Part shown: piece after piece, positions 1 to 9,598 of the stretch
How positions within the stretch are numbered: position 1 is the stretch's first letter
Layout: each line of letters begins with the position of its first letter
Assembly: GCF_022347285.1 (NCBI RefSeq)
Contig: NZ_JAKRND010000011.1
Location: 20,778-84,777 of the forward strand
Length of the DNA stretch: 64,000 nucleotides
Direction: 5' to 3'
Source of the DNA: Corynebacterium sp. ACRPH
Lineage (GTDB): Bacteria; Actinomycetota; Actinomycetes; Mycobacteriales; Mycobacteriaceae
Position numbers and translations under genes: made by a program
Notes under the pieces: generated by a model
Database searches by the model: none
What the model saw: only the letters and a program-made list of their open reading frames with translations
Told to the model about the DNA's origin: nothing

Positions 1-458
1 GCGTCCTCGATCTCATCCATCACGGAAGCCGGCACCTCGGTGCGCGTCGTGCGGCGCAGGCCGGCCACGGCCGCAGTGTGCTCGTCGGTCCCGACGATCT
101 CGCCGTCCACCACGCCATCGCCCGAGTGGGTGATCTCGGCTGCGTTTTCCCCGTCGGTGGCGTCACTAACAGAAGAGCGACCGGTCTCCAGCTCGCGGGC
201 GGGCTCCATGTGCACCTTGAGGCTCGGCGCGGTGATGAGCTCCTCACCAGCCTCGATGCGGGTAACGACAGCTTCGTTTTCCAGATCCGTCGTGACGATA
301 ATGTCGGACTCATCGACCGTGTGGCCGCCCAGGTCCGCGATAACCCAGCGGACGCGGATGGGCACCTCCTCCGTGTAGCACACATCTCCACGGAGCAGAT
401 CGACGGCCTCCACGGGAATCATCGCGGGGAAACGGGGATCTAGTAATACGACTGACAT
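1..458 (-). CDS. mazG: MazG family nucleoside triphosphate pyrophosphohydrolase, N-terminal part (runs off the left edge)
   Basis: The reading frame starts at ATG 458 and stays open to the window edge, giving 152 residues. The opening residues, MSVVLLDPRFPAMIPVEAVD followed by a CYTEEVPIRV-like segment and VVTRIEAG, match the N-terminal extension that mycobacterial and corynebacterial MazG carries ahead of the catalytic domain. The EExxE metal-binding catalytic region lies outside the window, so activity cannot be judged. MazG hydrolyses nucleoside triphosphates, including aberrant ones, to monophosphates and pyrophosphate. It lies 25 bases downstream of mfd on the same strand, the order known from M. 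tuberculosis, so co-transcription is likely. A copy of the recurrent TGACGCC motif sits inside the coding region at 159-176. Confidence 0.8.
   Translation of the reverse strand, partial: MSVVLLDPRFPAMIPVEAVDLLRGDVCYTEEVPIRVRWVIADLGGHTVDESDIIVTTDLENEAVVTRIEAGEELITAPSLKVHMEPARELETGRSSVSDATDGENAAEITHSGDGVVDGEIVGTDEHTAAVAGLRRTTRTEVPASVMDEIED
159..176 (-). repeat. Recurrent TTAnTGACGCC motif, copy 1 (in mazG)
   Basis: Read on the minus strand: TCTTCTGTTAGTGACGCC. It is coding in mazG (Ser-Ser-Val-Ser-Asp-Ala). Confidence 0.6.
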
Positions 459-483
459 GGCGGTTATTCTAGCGCGTCGGTGT

Positions 484-3400
484 TTAGGACGTGCCCTTAT
501 CCTTGCCTGACCCCTTGCCTGACCCCTTGCTTGAGCCCTTACCAGCCCCCTTGCCGGCACCGCCCGCCATGTTGCGAATCGGGATGCCAGCCAACTGCGT
601 CAACGCATCGGCGCACCACTGCACCAGCTCCGTATCGCGCAGCGGAACCGCGCGCATGCCCTGCCCGCGCTTCGGAGCCGGGATCAGCACGATCTTGGTA
701 GTCGCACGGTAGTTCGCCGCCGGGAACAGGCGCTTCAGGCGCACCTGGGTGGAATCCTGCAGCTCGATGGGGCTGAAGCTGATCTTCGAGCCCGTGGCCA
801 CCACCTCCGTGACCTGCAGATCGCGGCACAGCAGGCGCAGGCGCGAGAGCACCGCGAGCATCTGGATCTGCTCCGGCGGCTCGCCATAGCGGTCGCGCAG
901 CTCCTCGAACACCTTCTCGATCTGCTCCTCGTCCTGTACCTCGGCGAACTTGCGGTAGGCCTCCAGGCGCAGACGCTCCGAAGCGATGTATTCGGCCGGG
1001 ATGTGCGCATCCACCGGCAGGTCGATGCGGATCTCCTTCTTTTCCTCCTCCCGGCCGTCGACGGGCTTGCCGTCAGCCATCGCGCGAAACGCCTCCACTG
1101 CTTCGCCGACCAGGCGGACATAAAGGTCGAAGCCCACGCCCGCGATGTGGCCGGATTGCTCGGCACCCAAGACGTTGCCCGCACCGCGCATCTCCAGGTC
1201 CTTCATGGCCACCGCCATGCCCGCGCCCAGGTCGTTGTTCTGGGCGATGGTTGTCAGCCGGTCGTAGGAGGTCTCGGTCAGCACCTCGCCCTTGGGGTAG
1301 AGGAAGTAGGCATAACCGCGCTCGCGGGAACGCCCCACGCGGCCGCGCAGTTGGTGCAGCTGGGATAGACCCATGTGGTGAGCATTTTCCACGATCAAGG
1401 TGTTGGCATTCGCAATATCCAGGCCCGTCTCCACGATGGTGGTACACACCAGTACGTCGAACTCGCGATCCCAGAAGCCCTTCACCGTGGTCTCCAGCTG
1501 CTCCTCGCTCATCTGGCCGTGTGCAACCACCACGCGAGCCTCCGGTACCAGGCGGCGGATGTCCGCGGCGGTCTGCTCGATGCTGCGGACCTTGTTGTGC
1601 ACGTAGAACACTTGACCGTCGCGCAGCAGCTCGCGACGGATGGCCGCGGCGACGTGCTTATCCTCCTGCGCACCCACATACGTCAGCACCGGGTGGCGAT
1701 CCTCCGGCGGGGTGAGGATCGTCGACATCTCGCGGATGCCCGCCATCGACATCTCCAGCGTGCGGGGAATCGGGGTTGCGGACATCGTCAGCACGTCCAC
1801 GTGGGTGCGCAGCGACTTGATGTGCTCCTTGTGCTCCACGCCGAAGCGTTGCTCCTCGTCCACAATGATCAGCCCCAGATTCTTCCAATGCACGCCCATC
1901 TGCAGCAGTCGGTGGGTGCCGATCACGATGTCCACCGTGCCGTCGGCCATGCCATCGATAACCTTCTTGGACTCCGCCGGGGTGGTAAAGCGGGACAGCT
2001 CCTTGATGGTGGTGGGAAAATCCTGCATGCGCTCGCTGAACGTGTTGTAATGCTGCTGCGCCAGCAGGGTGGTCGGCACCAGCACGGCCACCTGCTTGCC
2101 GGACTGCACGGCCTTGAATGCGGCACGCACCGCTACCTCTGTCTTGCCATAGCCCACATCACCGACGATCACGCGGTCCATCGGCACCGGCTTTTCCATG
2201 TCGGCCTTCACAGCCTCGATGGCGTTGTACTGGTCCTCGGTCTCGGTGAACGGGAAGGCATCTTCCATCTCCCGCTGCCAGGGCGTATCCGCGGCGAAGG
2301 CGTAGCCCGGCGCGGCCTGGCGGCTGGCGTAGAGCTGCACCAATTCGCCCGCGATCTCGCGCACAGCACCGCGGGCCTTACGCTTGGTGTTCTTCCAATC
2401 CGCGCCGCCCATCTTCGACAGCGCGGGCTTCTCCCCGCCGACGTAGCGCGACAGCATATCCAGCTGATCCATCGGCACGTAGAGCTGGTCGCCCGGCCCG
2501 CCCCGCTTGCTGGGCGCGTACTCCAGCACCAGGTACTCGCGGCGGGAGGCATCCGGCCCCTTGCCCACGGTGCGTTCCGTCATCTTCACGAACTTGCCGA
2601 TGCCGTGGGAATCGTGCACCACCAGATCACCCGGCTCCAGTGCCAGTGGGTCCACTCGGTTGCGCTTCTTCGCGGGCTTGCGCTTGCCCGTGGCCTTCGC
2701 GTCCACACGGTTGCCGGTCAGATCCGTTTCCGTGAAGAACAGCAGGCTAGGGCGCTTGTCGTCCCTGGCGAAGGGGAACACCAGCCCCTCGTAGGCCACA
2801 GCGTGGTAGATGCTCACCTGGTGCGGCGCGGGCTCGTCGGCGGTGGTGTGCTTGGACTTCCTAATCCGCCCCAGGCCACGGCTGCCGCTGAGATCCACGC
2901 CGATTGCCTCGGCCGCGATGCCGGCTTCTTGGAAGCGCCGAAGCATGCGGGCCGCCACGGCCGGGGTTGGGGCCGCGAAGGCCACCCTTCCGCCGGATTC
3001 GACGCGCTTGCGGATGTCGCTCATCAGCGCACCGATGGCCTCCATCTCGCCGTGCGGTCGGGGCGCCGAGTCGTAGTTGAGTTCCAGAACATCGGAAGTG
3101 TCGGCGTCAAAATCGGCCATCCCGAGCGTAGACAACGTCCACCAGGGCCGCCCCAGCTTCTGCTGTACCTTCTGCACCGCGTCGATCGATAGGTAAGCCA
3201 CGCCCTCCATCGGCGCCGAACCTCCCATCGCCGCAACATCCCAGCCGGCCTCGAGGAACTGCTGGCCGGTTTCGCGCAGGTCGTGAGCACGGCGTTCGAC
3301 GGCTGCGGGCGCCATCACCAGCGTGTGCGTACCTTCCGGCATAAGCTCCGGCAGCGCCACTAGCTCGGCCGTGTGCAGCGCCGGGATCAGCGATTCCATC

Positions 3401-4251
3401 CCCTGCACCTGGATCTTCTGGCTGATCTTGTCGAGGATCTCGGCCAATTCCGCGTTGCCGGCGTGCTCTTGGGCAAGGTTTTTTGCTTTGGACGCCACCT
3501 CGTCCGTGACAACCAATTCCCGGCACGCATAGACCATCACCTGGTCCGGCTCCACCCCGGGGATGGTCCGCTGGTCGCCGACGCTAAAGGCGCGCACCTC
3601 CGTGATCTCGTCGCCCCAGAAGTCCACGCGGACGGGCATTTCCTCGGTCGCGGGGAAGATGTCCACGATGCCGCCGCGGATGGCGAAGTGGCCGCGCTTA
3701 CCCACCACGTCCACGTGCGTGTAGCCGAGCTCTTGCAGGCGGTGGGTCAGGGAGTCGAAGTCGATCTCCTCGCCCACCTTCAAGCGCACCGGGGTGACCT
3801 CGCCCAGGTTCGACTGCACGGGTTGCACCGCCGCGCGGGTCGGAGCTACCACCACCTGCAGGTCCTCGTCTCCCTCGTGCAGGCGGCGCAGTACGCGCAT
3901 GCGGGTGGAGACTGTCTCCACGGCCGGGGAAAGCTTCTCGTGCGGCAGGGTCTCCCACGACGGGAATAGCTCCACGCGATCCCCGAGCATGTAGCGCAGC
4001 ACCGTGGTGAGGTCCTGAGCCTGGCGCCCCGTGGCAGTCACCACCAGCAGCGGGGTGCGCTGCGCCAGCGTGCCGACTGCGAAAGGCCACGCGCCCTCGG
4101 GGGCCTGCATGTGCAGGGAGCTCTCCCCCAGGTGCGTCATCATCCCACGCAGTTTCCCGTCCTGCGCAGCAGCTTTCAGCAGCCCCGCCAGGCTAGGCGC
4201 CGGGTTCGAAGAGCGGTTGGCATTGGCTTTGGGCGTGGCTGTCTGACTCAT
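484..4251 (-). CDS. mfd: Transcription-repair coupling factor
   Basis: This 1255-residue SF2 translocase removes RNA polymerase stalled at lesions and recruits UvrA. The N-terminal UvrB-like module (about residues 30-450) is followed by the RNA polymerase-interacting domain containing [10 protein letters not shown] and then the helicase motor. The motor shows Walker [10 protein letters not shown], the DEEQ box [10 protein letters not shown], motif [13 protein letters not shown] and a RecG-like TRG region around [15 protein letters not shown]. The start at ATG 4251 ([11 protein letters not shown]) is preferred over an in-frame start at 4326, which would extend into the upstream promoter and tRNA leader region. 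The last 25 residues are an unusual Gly/Lys/Ser-rich repeat tail (GKG and SKG units). mazG follows directly. Confidence 0.97.
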   Translation of the reverse strand: MSQTATPKANANRSSNPAPSLAGLLKAAAQDGKLRGMMTHLGESSLHMQAPEGAWPFAVGTLAQRTPLLVVTATGRQAQDLTTVLRYMLGDRVELFPSWETLPHEKLSPAVETVSTRMRVLRRLHEGDEDLQVVVAPTRAAVQPVQSNLGEVTPVRLKVGEEIDFDSLTHRLQELGYTHVDVVGKRGHFAIRGGIVDIFPATEEMPVRVDFWGDEITEVRAFSVGDQRTIPGVEPDQVMVYACRELVVTDEVASKAKNLAQEHAGNAELAEILDKISQKIQVQGMESLIPALHTAELVALPELMPEGTHTLVMAPAAVERRAHDLRETGQQFLEAGWDVAAMGGSAPMEGVAYLSIDAVQKVQQKLGRPWWTLSTLGMADFDADTSDVLELNYDSAPRPHGEMEAIGALMSDIRKRVESGGRVAFAAPTPAVAARMLRRFQEAGIAAEAIGVDLSGSRGLGRIRKSKHTTADEPAPHQVSIYHAVAYEGLVFPFARDDKRPSLLFFTETDLTGNRVDAKATGKRKPAKKRNRVDPLALEPGDLVVHDSHGIGKFVKMTERTVGKGPDASRREYLVLEYAPSKRGGPGDQLYVPMDQLDMLSRYVGGEKPALSKMGGADWKNTKRKARGAVREIAGELVQLYASRQAAPGYAFAADTPWQREMEDAFPFTETEDQYNAIEAVKADMEKPVPMDRVIVGDVGYGKTEVAVRAAFKAVQSGKQVAVLVPTTLLAQQHYNTFSERMQDFPTTIKELSRFTTPAESKKVIDGMADGTVDIVIGTHRLLQMGVHWKNLGLIIVDEEQRFGVEHKEHIKSLRTHVDVLTMSATPIPRTLEMSMAGIREMSTILTPPEDRHPVLTYVGAQEDKHVAAAIRRELLRDGQVFYVHNKVRSIEQTAADIRRLVPEARVVVAHGQMSEEQLETTVKGFWDREFDVLVCTTIVETGLDIANANTLIVENAHHMGLSQLHQLRGRVGRSRERGYAYFLYPKGEVLTETSYDRLTTIAQNNDLGAGMAVAMKDLEMRGAGNVLGAEQSGHIAGVGFDLYVRLVGEAVEAFRAMADGKPVDGREEEKKEIRIDLPVDAHIPAEYIASERLRLEAYRKFAEVQDEEQIEKVFEELRDRYGEPPEQIQMLAVLSRLRLLCRDLQVTEVVATGSKISFSPIELQDSTQVRLKRLFPAANYRATTKIVLIPAPKRGQGMRAVPLRDTELVQWCADALTQLAGIPIRNMAGGAGKGAGKGSSKGSGKGSGKDKGTS
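3479..3496 (+). repeat. Recurrent motif, G-variant (antisense within mfd)
   Basis: TTTTTTGCTTTGGACGCC keeps the pyrimidine tract and GACGCC, but has G where most copies have T. Confidence 0.35.
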
Positions 4252-4341
4252 GGCCAACAGTTTATCCTCCACGCCACACTGCGGTTTATGCGCCCGGTTG
4301 GGCGTGCTGTAAAGTGTTCGCTGCACATTAATATGTGCGCT

Positions 4342-4413
4342 TCTCCCATGGTGTAATTGGCAACACTACGGTTTTTGGTACCGTCATTCTAGGTTCGAGT
4401 CCTGGTGGGAGAG
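4342..4413 (+). tRNA. tRNA-Gln (anticodon UUG)
   Basis: A full cloverleaf can be drawn. The 7-bp acceptor stem is TCTCCCA with TGGGAGA (4342-4348 and 4406-4412). The D stem is GTGT/ACAC. The anticodon stem is ACGGT/ACCGT, with loop TTTTGGT and anticodon TTG. The T arm carries GGTTCGAGTCC and the discriminator base is G. The 3' CCA is not encoded. A -10-like TAAAGT lies about 30 bases upstream, and a small inverted repeat, GCACAT-TAAT-ATGTGC (4323-4338), precedes the 5' end. The downstream MFS gene begins 31 bases later. Confidence 0.96.
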
Positions 4414-4443
4414 CTTTTTCATTTGGAAGAGTGGGGGCGATAC

Positions 4444-5826
4444 ATGTCCGGCAAGTCCAGCACAGAATCCAGCAAGTTCTGGCGCACATTCACCACGAAA
4501 TTCATCGGCACACCACCCGAGAGCGACCTGAAGCACGTCGAGGAAAACGCGGGCCGCTATTCCCTGGGCTTCGGCACGCAGAACATCGGCGATCAGATCG
4601 TTTCCGCTAAGACGGTTCTGCCGTGGTTCCTGTCAGTCGTCGCTGCCCCGGCGTGGGTCATTCCGCTGCTGGTGCCTATCCGTGAGTCCGGTTCGATGCT
4701 GCCGCAGGCTCTGTTCCGCCCGTGGCTGCAGACAAAGACCTCGCGGCTAGGTTTCATGCTTGTCGGCACGCTCGGCCAGGCGCTGGCGTGCGCGATCATG
4801 GTCGCCGCCGCGCTTCTGACCGACGGGCTGCTGGCCGGGTTGATCATTCTGTTCGCCCTCGCCCTGCTGTCCACTTGCCGCTCTTTGGTTTCGCTGACCA
4901 GCAAGGACATCGCCGGGCGCACGGTTCCCAAGGGTTTCCGCGGGCGGCTGACCGGCTTTGCCACCACCTTGTCCGGCGCGGTGGCGATCCTGGTGGGTGT
5001 GGCTATTCAGGCCGCCCGCGGCGAGCTCACCCCTACCCTCTTCGCAGTTCTCTTCGCCATCGCCACCGCAGCCTGGCTGGCCAGCGCATGGCTGTTTAAG
5101 GGGATCCGTGAGGGCGTCACTAAACAAGAACAAAAAGAGCTACCACAGGGCACGAACTACCTACGCGATGTGTTCGACGACATCGTGGACCTCGTGCGTT
5201 CTGACCGCGACTTTAGGCGCTTCGTGCTGGTCCGATCGCTGCTGCTGGCCTCCGCACTGTCGCCGACTTTCCTGGTGACAATGGCGAACCAACAGAGTGT
5301 GACGGAGGAATCCTCGCTGGCCAGCGCCATCTTCACGGGCCTGGGAACGTTCGTGATCGCCTCCGGCGTGGCCTCGCTGCTCGCGGGCAGGATCTCCGGT
5401 CTATTGTCCGACGTGAGCTCCCGCAACACCCTGTCCGGCGCCGCGCTGCTAGCAACGATCGTGCTGATCATCACCGTGGCACTGGGTTACGCTTCTTCGC
5501 TTAGTGACGCCCATGCGTGGACCACCGCCCTGGTGTGGTGGCTGCCCATCGCGTTCTTGGTCATCTCGCTTGCCCACGCTGCGATTAGGGTCGCCCGCTC
5601 TACCTACATCGTGGACATGGCAGAGGGCACGCAACGCACCCGCTACGTCTCGGTGGCGAACACCCTGATGGGCGTGTTGCTTCTGATTGTGGGTGCGCTG
5701 ACCAGTGTGTTGGCATTGGTTTCCCCCGAGGTCGCACTGGCTGCGCTGGCACTTTTCGGGCTACTGGGCGCCACGCTGTCAAAGACCCTGCCGGAAGTCT
5801 CGGTGGGCAAAAACAAAATTTCCTAA
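4444..5826 (+). CDS. Major facilitator superfamily transporter
   Basis: This 460-residue polytopic membrane protein has about 12 hydrophobic segments. The first follows a hydrophilic N-terminus of roughly 60 residues. A central cytosolic loop of about 50 residues (EGVTKQEQKELPQGTNYLRD) separates the two six-helix halves, as is usual for MFS. The substrate cannot be read from the sequence. ATG 4444 is chosen because an in-frame GTG at 4405 lies inside the tRNA-Gln acceptor stem. It is followed by glmU with an 88-base gap. Two motif copies lie in the coding region (5113-5130 minus, 5494-5511 plus). The first forces an A-rich, low-GC codon run unlike its surroundings. Confidence 0.8.
   Translation: MSGKSSTESSKFWRTFTTKFIGTPPESDLKHVEENAGRYSLGFGTQNIGDQIVSAKTVLPWFLSVVAAPAWVIPLLVPIRESGSMLPQALFRPWLQTKTSRLGFMLVGTLGQALACAIMVAAALLTDGLLAGLIILFALALLSTCRSLVSLTSKDIAGRTVPKGFRGRLTGFATTLSGAVAILVGVAIQAARGELTPTLFAVLFAIATAAWLASAWLFKGIREGVTKQEQKELPQGTNYLRDVFDDIVDLVRSDRDFRRFVLVRSLLLASALSPTFLVTMANQQSVTEESSLASAIFTGLGTFVIASGVASLLAGRISGLLSDVSSRNTLSGAALLATIVLIITVALGYASSLSDAHAWTTALVWWLPIAFLVISLAHAAIRVARSTYIVDMAEGTQRTRYVSVANTLMGVLLLIVGALTSVLALVSPEVALAALALFGLLGATLSKTLPEVSVGKNKIS
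5113..5130 (-). repeat. Recurrent TTAnTGACGCC motif, copy 2 (in MFS gene)
   Basis: Minus-strand reading: TTCTTGTTTAGTGACGCC. It is embedded in the central cytosolic loop of the transporter. Confidence 0.65.
5494..5511 (+). repeat. Recurrent TTAnTGACGCC motif, copy 3 (in MFS gene)
   Basis: TCTTCGCTTAGTGACGCC, opposite in orientation to copy 2, which lies about 380 bases upstream. Confidence 0.6.
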
Positions 5827-5914
5827 ACGCCCGCGGGCGCCCCTCCCCGATGCGGTGGCTAAGCGGCGCTATGCTGGTATTCGCTTTTAACCGAAAGTAA
5901 GGAATGCCAACAAC

Positions 5915-7432
5915 GTGACTGATGCTGCTCAGAACCCCGAAGCTCAACCAAAGGCCCAAGACAAGCCTGTGGCAGTGATCGTACTGGCCGCAGGGGCGGG
6001 CACGCGGATGAAGTCCGCAACCCAAAAGACCCTGCACTCCATTGGCGGGCGCACCCTGCTTTCCCACAGCTTGCACGCTGCCGCGGGCATCGACCCTGCC
6101 CGCATCGTGGCTGTTATCGGCCACGGGCGCGAGCAGGTCGGCCCGGCGGTGGAAGAGGTAGCCGAGCAGCTGGGGCGCAGCATCGACACTGCGGTCCAGG
6201 AGCAACAGAACGGCACCGGCCACGCCGTGCAGTGCGCAATGGAGGAGCTGGAGGGCTTCGAAGGCACCGTAGTGGTCACCAACGCGGACGTGCCGCTGCT
6301 GTCCCCGGAGACCCTGCAGGAACTTACTGCCACCCACGACGGCGCCAGCGTGACCGTGCTCTCCGTCAACCAGGACAACCCCACCGGCTACGGCCGCATC
6401 CTGCGCACCAACGACGGCATGGTTACCGCCATCGTGGAGGAAAAGGACGCGACGGAAAAGCAGAAGGCAATCACCGAGGTCAACTCCGGCGTATTCGCCT
6501 TCGACGCAGCCATCCTGCGCGATGGCCTGGCGCAGCTGAACACGGATAACGCCCAGGGCGAGCTGTACCTGACGGACGTGCTGAGCATCGCCCGCCGAGC
6601 GGGTCACCCCGTGCGCGCCCACATTGCCGCCGACGCGGCGGAACTCGCGGGCGTCAACGACCGAGTACAACTTGCCGCCGCCGGCGCTGAACTCAACCGC
6701 CGCACCGTGACCGCCGCCATGCGGGGCGGGGCCACCGTCGTAGACCCGGCGACGACCTGGATCGACGTGGATGTGCAGGTCGGCCAGGACGTCACCATCC
6801 TGCCGGGAACGCAGCTGCTGGGCACCACCACCATCGGCGATAACGCGCAGATCGGGCCGGATACCACTCTGGAAAACGTCACGGTCGGCGAAGGCGCGCA
6901 GGTGGTGCGCACCCACGGCTTCGATTCCACCATCGGCCCGCGCGCCGAAGTAGGCCCCTTCACCTACATCCGCCCCGGCACGGTGCTGGGCGAAGAGGGC
7001 AAGCTCGGCGGCTTCGTTGAGGCGAAGAAGGCGAACATCGGTCGCGGCTCGAAGGTTCCGCACCTGACCTACGTCGGCGATGCAACGATCGGCGAGTACT
7101 CCAACATCGGCGCCTCCAGCGTGTTCGTGAACTACGACGGCGTGAACAAGCACCACACCACCGTGGGCTCCCACGTGCGCACCGGATCGGATTCGATGTT
7201 CATCGCCCCGGTCGTGGTGGGCGATGGTGCCTACTCTGGCGCCGGCACCGTCATCAAGGAAGACGTGCCACCGGGCGCGCTGGTGGTATCCGGCGGCAAG
7301 CAGCGCAACGTCGAGGGCTGGGTGGCTAAGAAGCGCCCTGGAACCCCGGCGGCGGAGGCCGGCGAGGCCGCAGCCAAGCGTGTGGCGGAAGGCGGTTCCC
7401 CGGCTTCCACACCGCAGGCAGACCAGAAGTAG
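5915..7432 (+). CDS. glmU: Bifunctional UDP-N-acetylglucosamine pyrophosphorylase / glucosamine-1-phosphate N-acetyltransferase
   Basis: GlmU makes UDP-GlcNAc for peptidoglycan and arabinogalactan linker synthesis by acetylating glucosamine-1-phosphate and then uridylating it. Residues about 20-250 form the nucleotidyltransferase domain with signature [18 protein letters not shown] and NADVPLL. Residues about 270-470 form the left-handed beta-helix acetyltransferase domain, with hexapeptide-type repeats and [13 protein letters not shown]. The C-terminal 35 residues are a low-complexity Ala/Glu/Gly tail, common in actinobacterial GlmU. The start is GTG 5915, preceded by AAGGAA. It probably forms one transcription unit with prs downstream, although a promoter-like sequence lies in the 111-base gap. 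Confidence 0.97.
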   Translation: MTDAAQNPEAQPKAQDKPVAVIVLAAGAGTRMKSATQKTLHSIGGRTLLSHSLHAAAGIDPARIVAVIGHGREQVGPAVEEVAEQLGRSIDTAVQEQQNGTGHAVQCAMEELEGFEGTVVVTNADVPLLSPETLQELTATHDGASVTVLSVNQDNPTGYGRILRTNDGMVTAIVEEKDATEKQKAITEVNSGVFAFDAAILRDGLAQLNTDNAQGELYLTDVLSIARRAGHPVRAHIAADAAELAGVNDRVQLAAAGAELNRRTVTAAMRGGATVVDPATTWIDVDVQVGQDVTILPGTQLLGTTTIGDNAQIGPDTTLENVTVGEGAQVVRTHGFDSTIGPRAEVGPFTYIRPGTVLGEEGKLGGFVEAKKANIGRGSKVPHLTYVGDATIGEYSNIGASSVFVNYDGVNKHHTTVGSHVRTGSDSMFIAPVVVGDGAYSGAGTVIKEDVPPGALVVSGGKQRNVEGWVAKKRPGTPAAEAGEAAAKRVAEGGSPASTPQADQK

Positions 7433-7454
7433 CGCACGGAAGCTACGCTGGTTT

Positions 7455-7484
7455 TTGTTGATATGTCTGGGCTCGCCCTAAAAT
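7455..7484 (+). promoter_or_regulatory. Putative promoter for prs
   Basis: TTGTTG (7455-7460) and TAAAAT (7479-7484) are separated by 18 bases, about 60 bases before the prs start. This is assigned by resemblance to the sigma-70 consensus only. Confidence 0.4.
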
Positions 7485-7543
7485 AGGGAGCGCCTTAACA
7501 AAAATGAATAGTCCAGCTCTTCGACCGGAAGGTTAAAGCACAA

Positions 7544-8515
7544 GTGTCCACCACCCACTGGATCGACAATCAAAAGAACCTGATGCTGTTTAGCGGCAGG
7601 GCTCATCCGGAATTGGGGGAGGCTGTTGCCCGCGAACTGGGCATCGAGGTCACTCCGACCACCGCCCGCGACTTCGCTAACGGCGAGATCTTCGTCCGCT
7701 TCGAAGAGTCCGTCCGCGGTTCCGATGCCTTCGTACTGCAGTCCCACCCGCAGCCGCTGAATAGCTGGCTGATGGAACAGCTGATCATGATCGATGCTCT
7801 GAAGCGTGGCTCCGCCAAGCGCATCACCGCGATCCTGCCTTTCTACCCCTACGCCCGCCAGGACAAGAAGCACCGTGGCCGCGAGCCGATCTCCGCCCGC
7901 CTGGTTGCCGACCTGCTGAAGACCGCCGGCGCGGACCGCATCGTCTCCGTTGATCTGCACACCGACCAGATTCAGGGCTTCTTCGACGGCCCGGTTGATC
8001 ACATGCATGCCATGCCGATCCTGACCGACTACGTGAAGGCCAACTACAACCTGGACAACATTTGCGTGGTCTCCCCCGACGCTGGTCGCGTGAAGGTAGC
8101 CGAGAAGTGGGCCAACGTGCTGGGCGATGCCCCGCTGGCGTTCATCCACAAGACCCGCGACGTGGACGTGGCCAACAAGGTCACCGCCAACCGCGTGGTC
8201 GGTGACGTGAAGGGCCGCACCTGTGTGCTGCTGGACGACATGATCGATACCGGTGGAACCATCGCCGGCGCCGTCGGCGTGCTGCGCGAGGCTGGTGCGG
8301 GCGACGTAATCATCGCCACCACCCACGGCGTATTCAGCGGGCCGGCGCGCGAGCGTCTGAGCAGCTGTGGCGCCCGCGAGATCATCACCACCGATACCCT
8401 GCCGCAGTCCACCGAGGGCTGGGATAACCTGACGGTTCTGCCGATCGCCCCGCTGGTGGCCAAGACCATTCACGAGATCTTCGAGAATGGCTCCGTGACC
8501 ACGCTGTTTGAGTAG
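7544..8515 (+). CDS. prs: Ribose-phosphate pyrophosphokinase (PRPP synthetase)
   Basis: This 323-residue class I enzyme makes PRPP from ribose-5-phosphate and ATP for nucleotide, His, Trp and NAD synthesis. In mycolata it also supplies the decaprenyl-phosphoarabinose precursor. Visible signatures are FANGEIFVRFEESVRG near the N-terminus, the metal-binding DLHTDQIQGFF, the flexible loop KKHRGREPISARL, and the PRPP loop VLLDDMIDTGGT. The start is GTG 7544, with GGAAGG 13 bases upstream. The glmU-prs-rplY-pth order matches mycobacteria. Confidence 0.97.
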   Translation: MSTTHWIDNQKNLMLFSGRAHPELGEAVARELGIEVTPTTARDFANGEIFVRFEESVRGSDAFVLQSHPQPLNSWLMEQLIMIDALKRGSAKRITAILPFYPYARQDKKHRGREPISARLVADLLKTAGADRIVSVDLHTDQIQGFFDGPVDHMHAMPILTDYVKANYNLDNICVVSPDAGRVKVAEKWANVLGDAPLAFIHKTRDVDVANKVTANRVVGDVKGRTCVLLDDMIDTGGTIAGAVGVLREAGAGDVIIATTHGVFSGPARERLSSCGAREIITTDTLPQSTEGWDNLTVLPIAPLVAKTIHEIFENGSVTTLFE

Positions 8516-8537
8516 TTTTAATCCCCGGTTGGGGGTG

Positions 8538-8546
8538 TGCTAACAT
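8538..8546 (+). promoter_or_regulatory. Putative extended -10 promoter upstream of rplY
   Basis: TGCTAACAT fits an extended -10 element. If used, transcription would begin near 8553 and leave a leader of about 240 bases ahead of rplY. No convincing -35 is seen. Confidence 0.35.
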
Positions 8547-8679
8547 ACTTTCGAATCTCGGCGAGGGCTGAATTCTCACCCAGAATTTGGCCGTTATCGG
8601 CGCGAAAAGCACACTCCCCCTTCTTTTTGTGTGACGTAACCTTTCAAAGCGAGTCCGCTCGTGTGCGGGTGCGTGACCA

Positions 8680-8769
8680 ATGAAACTGTGGGATGCATAC
8701 ACGCCGCGAGATATCGCGGCATTTTTTATGTCCGCGGTAGAAACGCAAGAGCGATTCAGAGCAATCTGA
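8680..8769 (+). CDS. Possible 29-residue leader peptide ahead of rplY
   Basis: An ATG at 8680 opens a 29-codon frame (MKLWDAYTPRDIAAFFMSA...) that ends at TGA 8767-8769, 25 bases before rplY. The frame runs straight through the terminator-like stem at 8703-8727, the arrangement expected of a translated attenuator leader. There is no strong Shine-Dalgarno sequence, and the peptide has no run of a single amino acid that would suggest a sensing mechanism. It may equally be a chance frame. Confidence 0.2.
   Translation: MKLWDAYTPRDIAAFFMSAVETQERFRAI
8703..8727 (+). terminator. Intrinsic terminator-like hairpin in the rplY leader
   Basis: A perfect 7-bp stem, GCCGCGA / TCGCGGC, with a GATA loop is followed by A and a run of six T. 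It lies 68 bases before the rplY start. It could therefore end the prs transcript or act as an attenuator of rplY. Confidence 0.6.
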
Positions 8770-8794
8770 AACACAAAATTTGAAGGAGAAAATC

Positions 8795-9439
8795 ATGGCT
8801 GACATTACTCGCCTGAAGGGCGAGCTGCGCACCGAGTTCGGCAAGGGCGCTTCCCGCCGCCTGCGTCGTGACTTCCGCGTTCCGGCTGTTGTCTACGGCA
8901 ACAAGCTGGACCCGATGCACGTTCACGTGGACATCCTGGAGTTCCAGGCAATCCTGCGTAACGAGGGCGTGAACGCCGTTCTGGAGCTGGAGATCGAGGG
9001 CCAGGATCACCTGGTCATGATCAAGGCTGTGGACCAGAACGTGCTGACCCTGGACGTGGACCACGCTGACCTGCTGAACGTTAAGCGCGGCGAGAAGGTT
9101 GAGGTTGACGTTCCGGTTGTCTTCACCGGTCAGCCTGCTCCGGGCGCCCTGGTCACCCAGGAGGCGGACGTCATCACCATCCTGGCCGACGTTCTGAACA
9201 TTCCGGAAGAGATCACCGTCGACATCGAAGGCAAGGAAATCGGCTACCAGGTTCTGGCCGGCGACCTGCAGATGCCGGGCAACGCATCCCTGGTCTCCGA
9301 GGAAGACACCCTGATCATCAACGTTGTGGAGCCGGAGGAAGAGGAACTGCCGGAGCCGGACGAGGAGGGCGAAGGCGCCGAGGGCGAGGCTGCCGAGGCA
9401 GCCGAGGACGAGTCCGCAGAGGGCGAGTCCGAGGAGTAA
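8795..9439 (+). CDS. rplY: Large ribosomal subunit protein bL25 (Ctc form)
   Basis: This 214-residue protein binds 5S rRNA. Residues 1-92 form the L25 fold (ADITRLKGELRTEFGKGASR onward) and residues about 93-180 form the CTC/TL5 C-terminal beta domain with VDVPVVFTG and ADVLNIPEEITVDIE. The last 35 residues are an acidic Glu/Ala-rich tail. ATG 8795 is selected because AAGGAG sits 5 bases upstream; an in-frame TTG at 8780 would place that site inside the gene. The gene is followed by a strong terminator and preceded by a structured leader. Confidence 0.96.
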   Translation: MADITRLKGELRTEFGKGASRRLRRDFRVPAVVYGNKLDPMHVHVDILEFQAILRNEGVNAVLELEIEGQDHLVMIKAVDQNVLTLDVDHADLLNVKRGEKVEVDVPVVFTGQPAPGALVTQEADVITILADVLNIPEEITVDIEGKEIGYQVLAGDLQMPGNASLVSEEDTLIINVVEPEEEELPEPDEEGEGAEGEAAEAAEDESAEGESEE

Positions 9440-9460
9440 TCCACTCCCCCTTCATTCACT

Positions 9461-9502
9461 GGGCCACACCGCGTGCAGTTTTCGCACCGGGTGGCCCTTT
9501 TT
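9461..9502 (+). terminator. Rho-independent terminator after rplY
   Basis: GGGCCAC pairs with GTGGCCC around an inner GTGC/GCAC stem, followed by a run of five T. It begins 22 bases after the rplY stop codon. Confidence 0.85.
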
Positions 9503-9506
9503 GTCG

Positions 9507-9524
9507 TTCTTTTTTATTGACGCC
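9507..9524 (+). repeat. Recurrent TTAnTGACGCC motif, copy 4 (intergenic)
   Basis: TTCTTTTTTATTGACGCC lies immediately after the rplY terminator and faces copy 5 at 9601-9618. Confidence 0.65.
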
Positions 9525-9598
9525 CACCCACGGCCGCGGGGGTGTCCGGGGTGGACAGTACAATAACCGTCAGTGAGCTAGAGAGAGGGCTGGAGACA

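Noticed and set aside
1375..3192. 605-codon open frame on the plus strand, antisense to mfd
   Set aside because: It is a shadow of GC-rich codon structure: His/Val/Leu-rich composition, no domain pattern, no ribosome site, and the opposite strand is clearly mfd.
4405..4443. Upstream GTG start for the MFS gene
   Set aside because: It lies within the tRNA-Gln acceptor stem; ATG 4444 is the sensible start.
5600..7174. 524-codon minus-strand frame over glmU
   Set aside because: Antisense shadow with no recognisable protein features.
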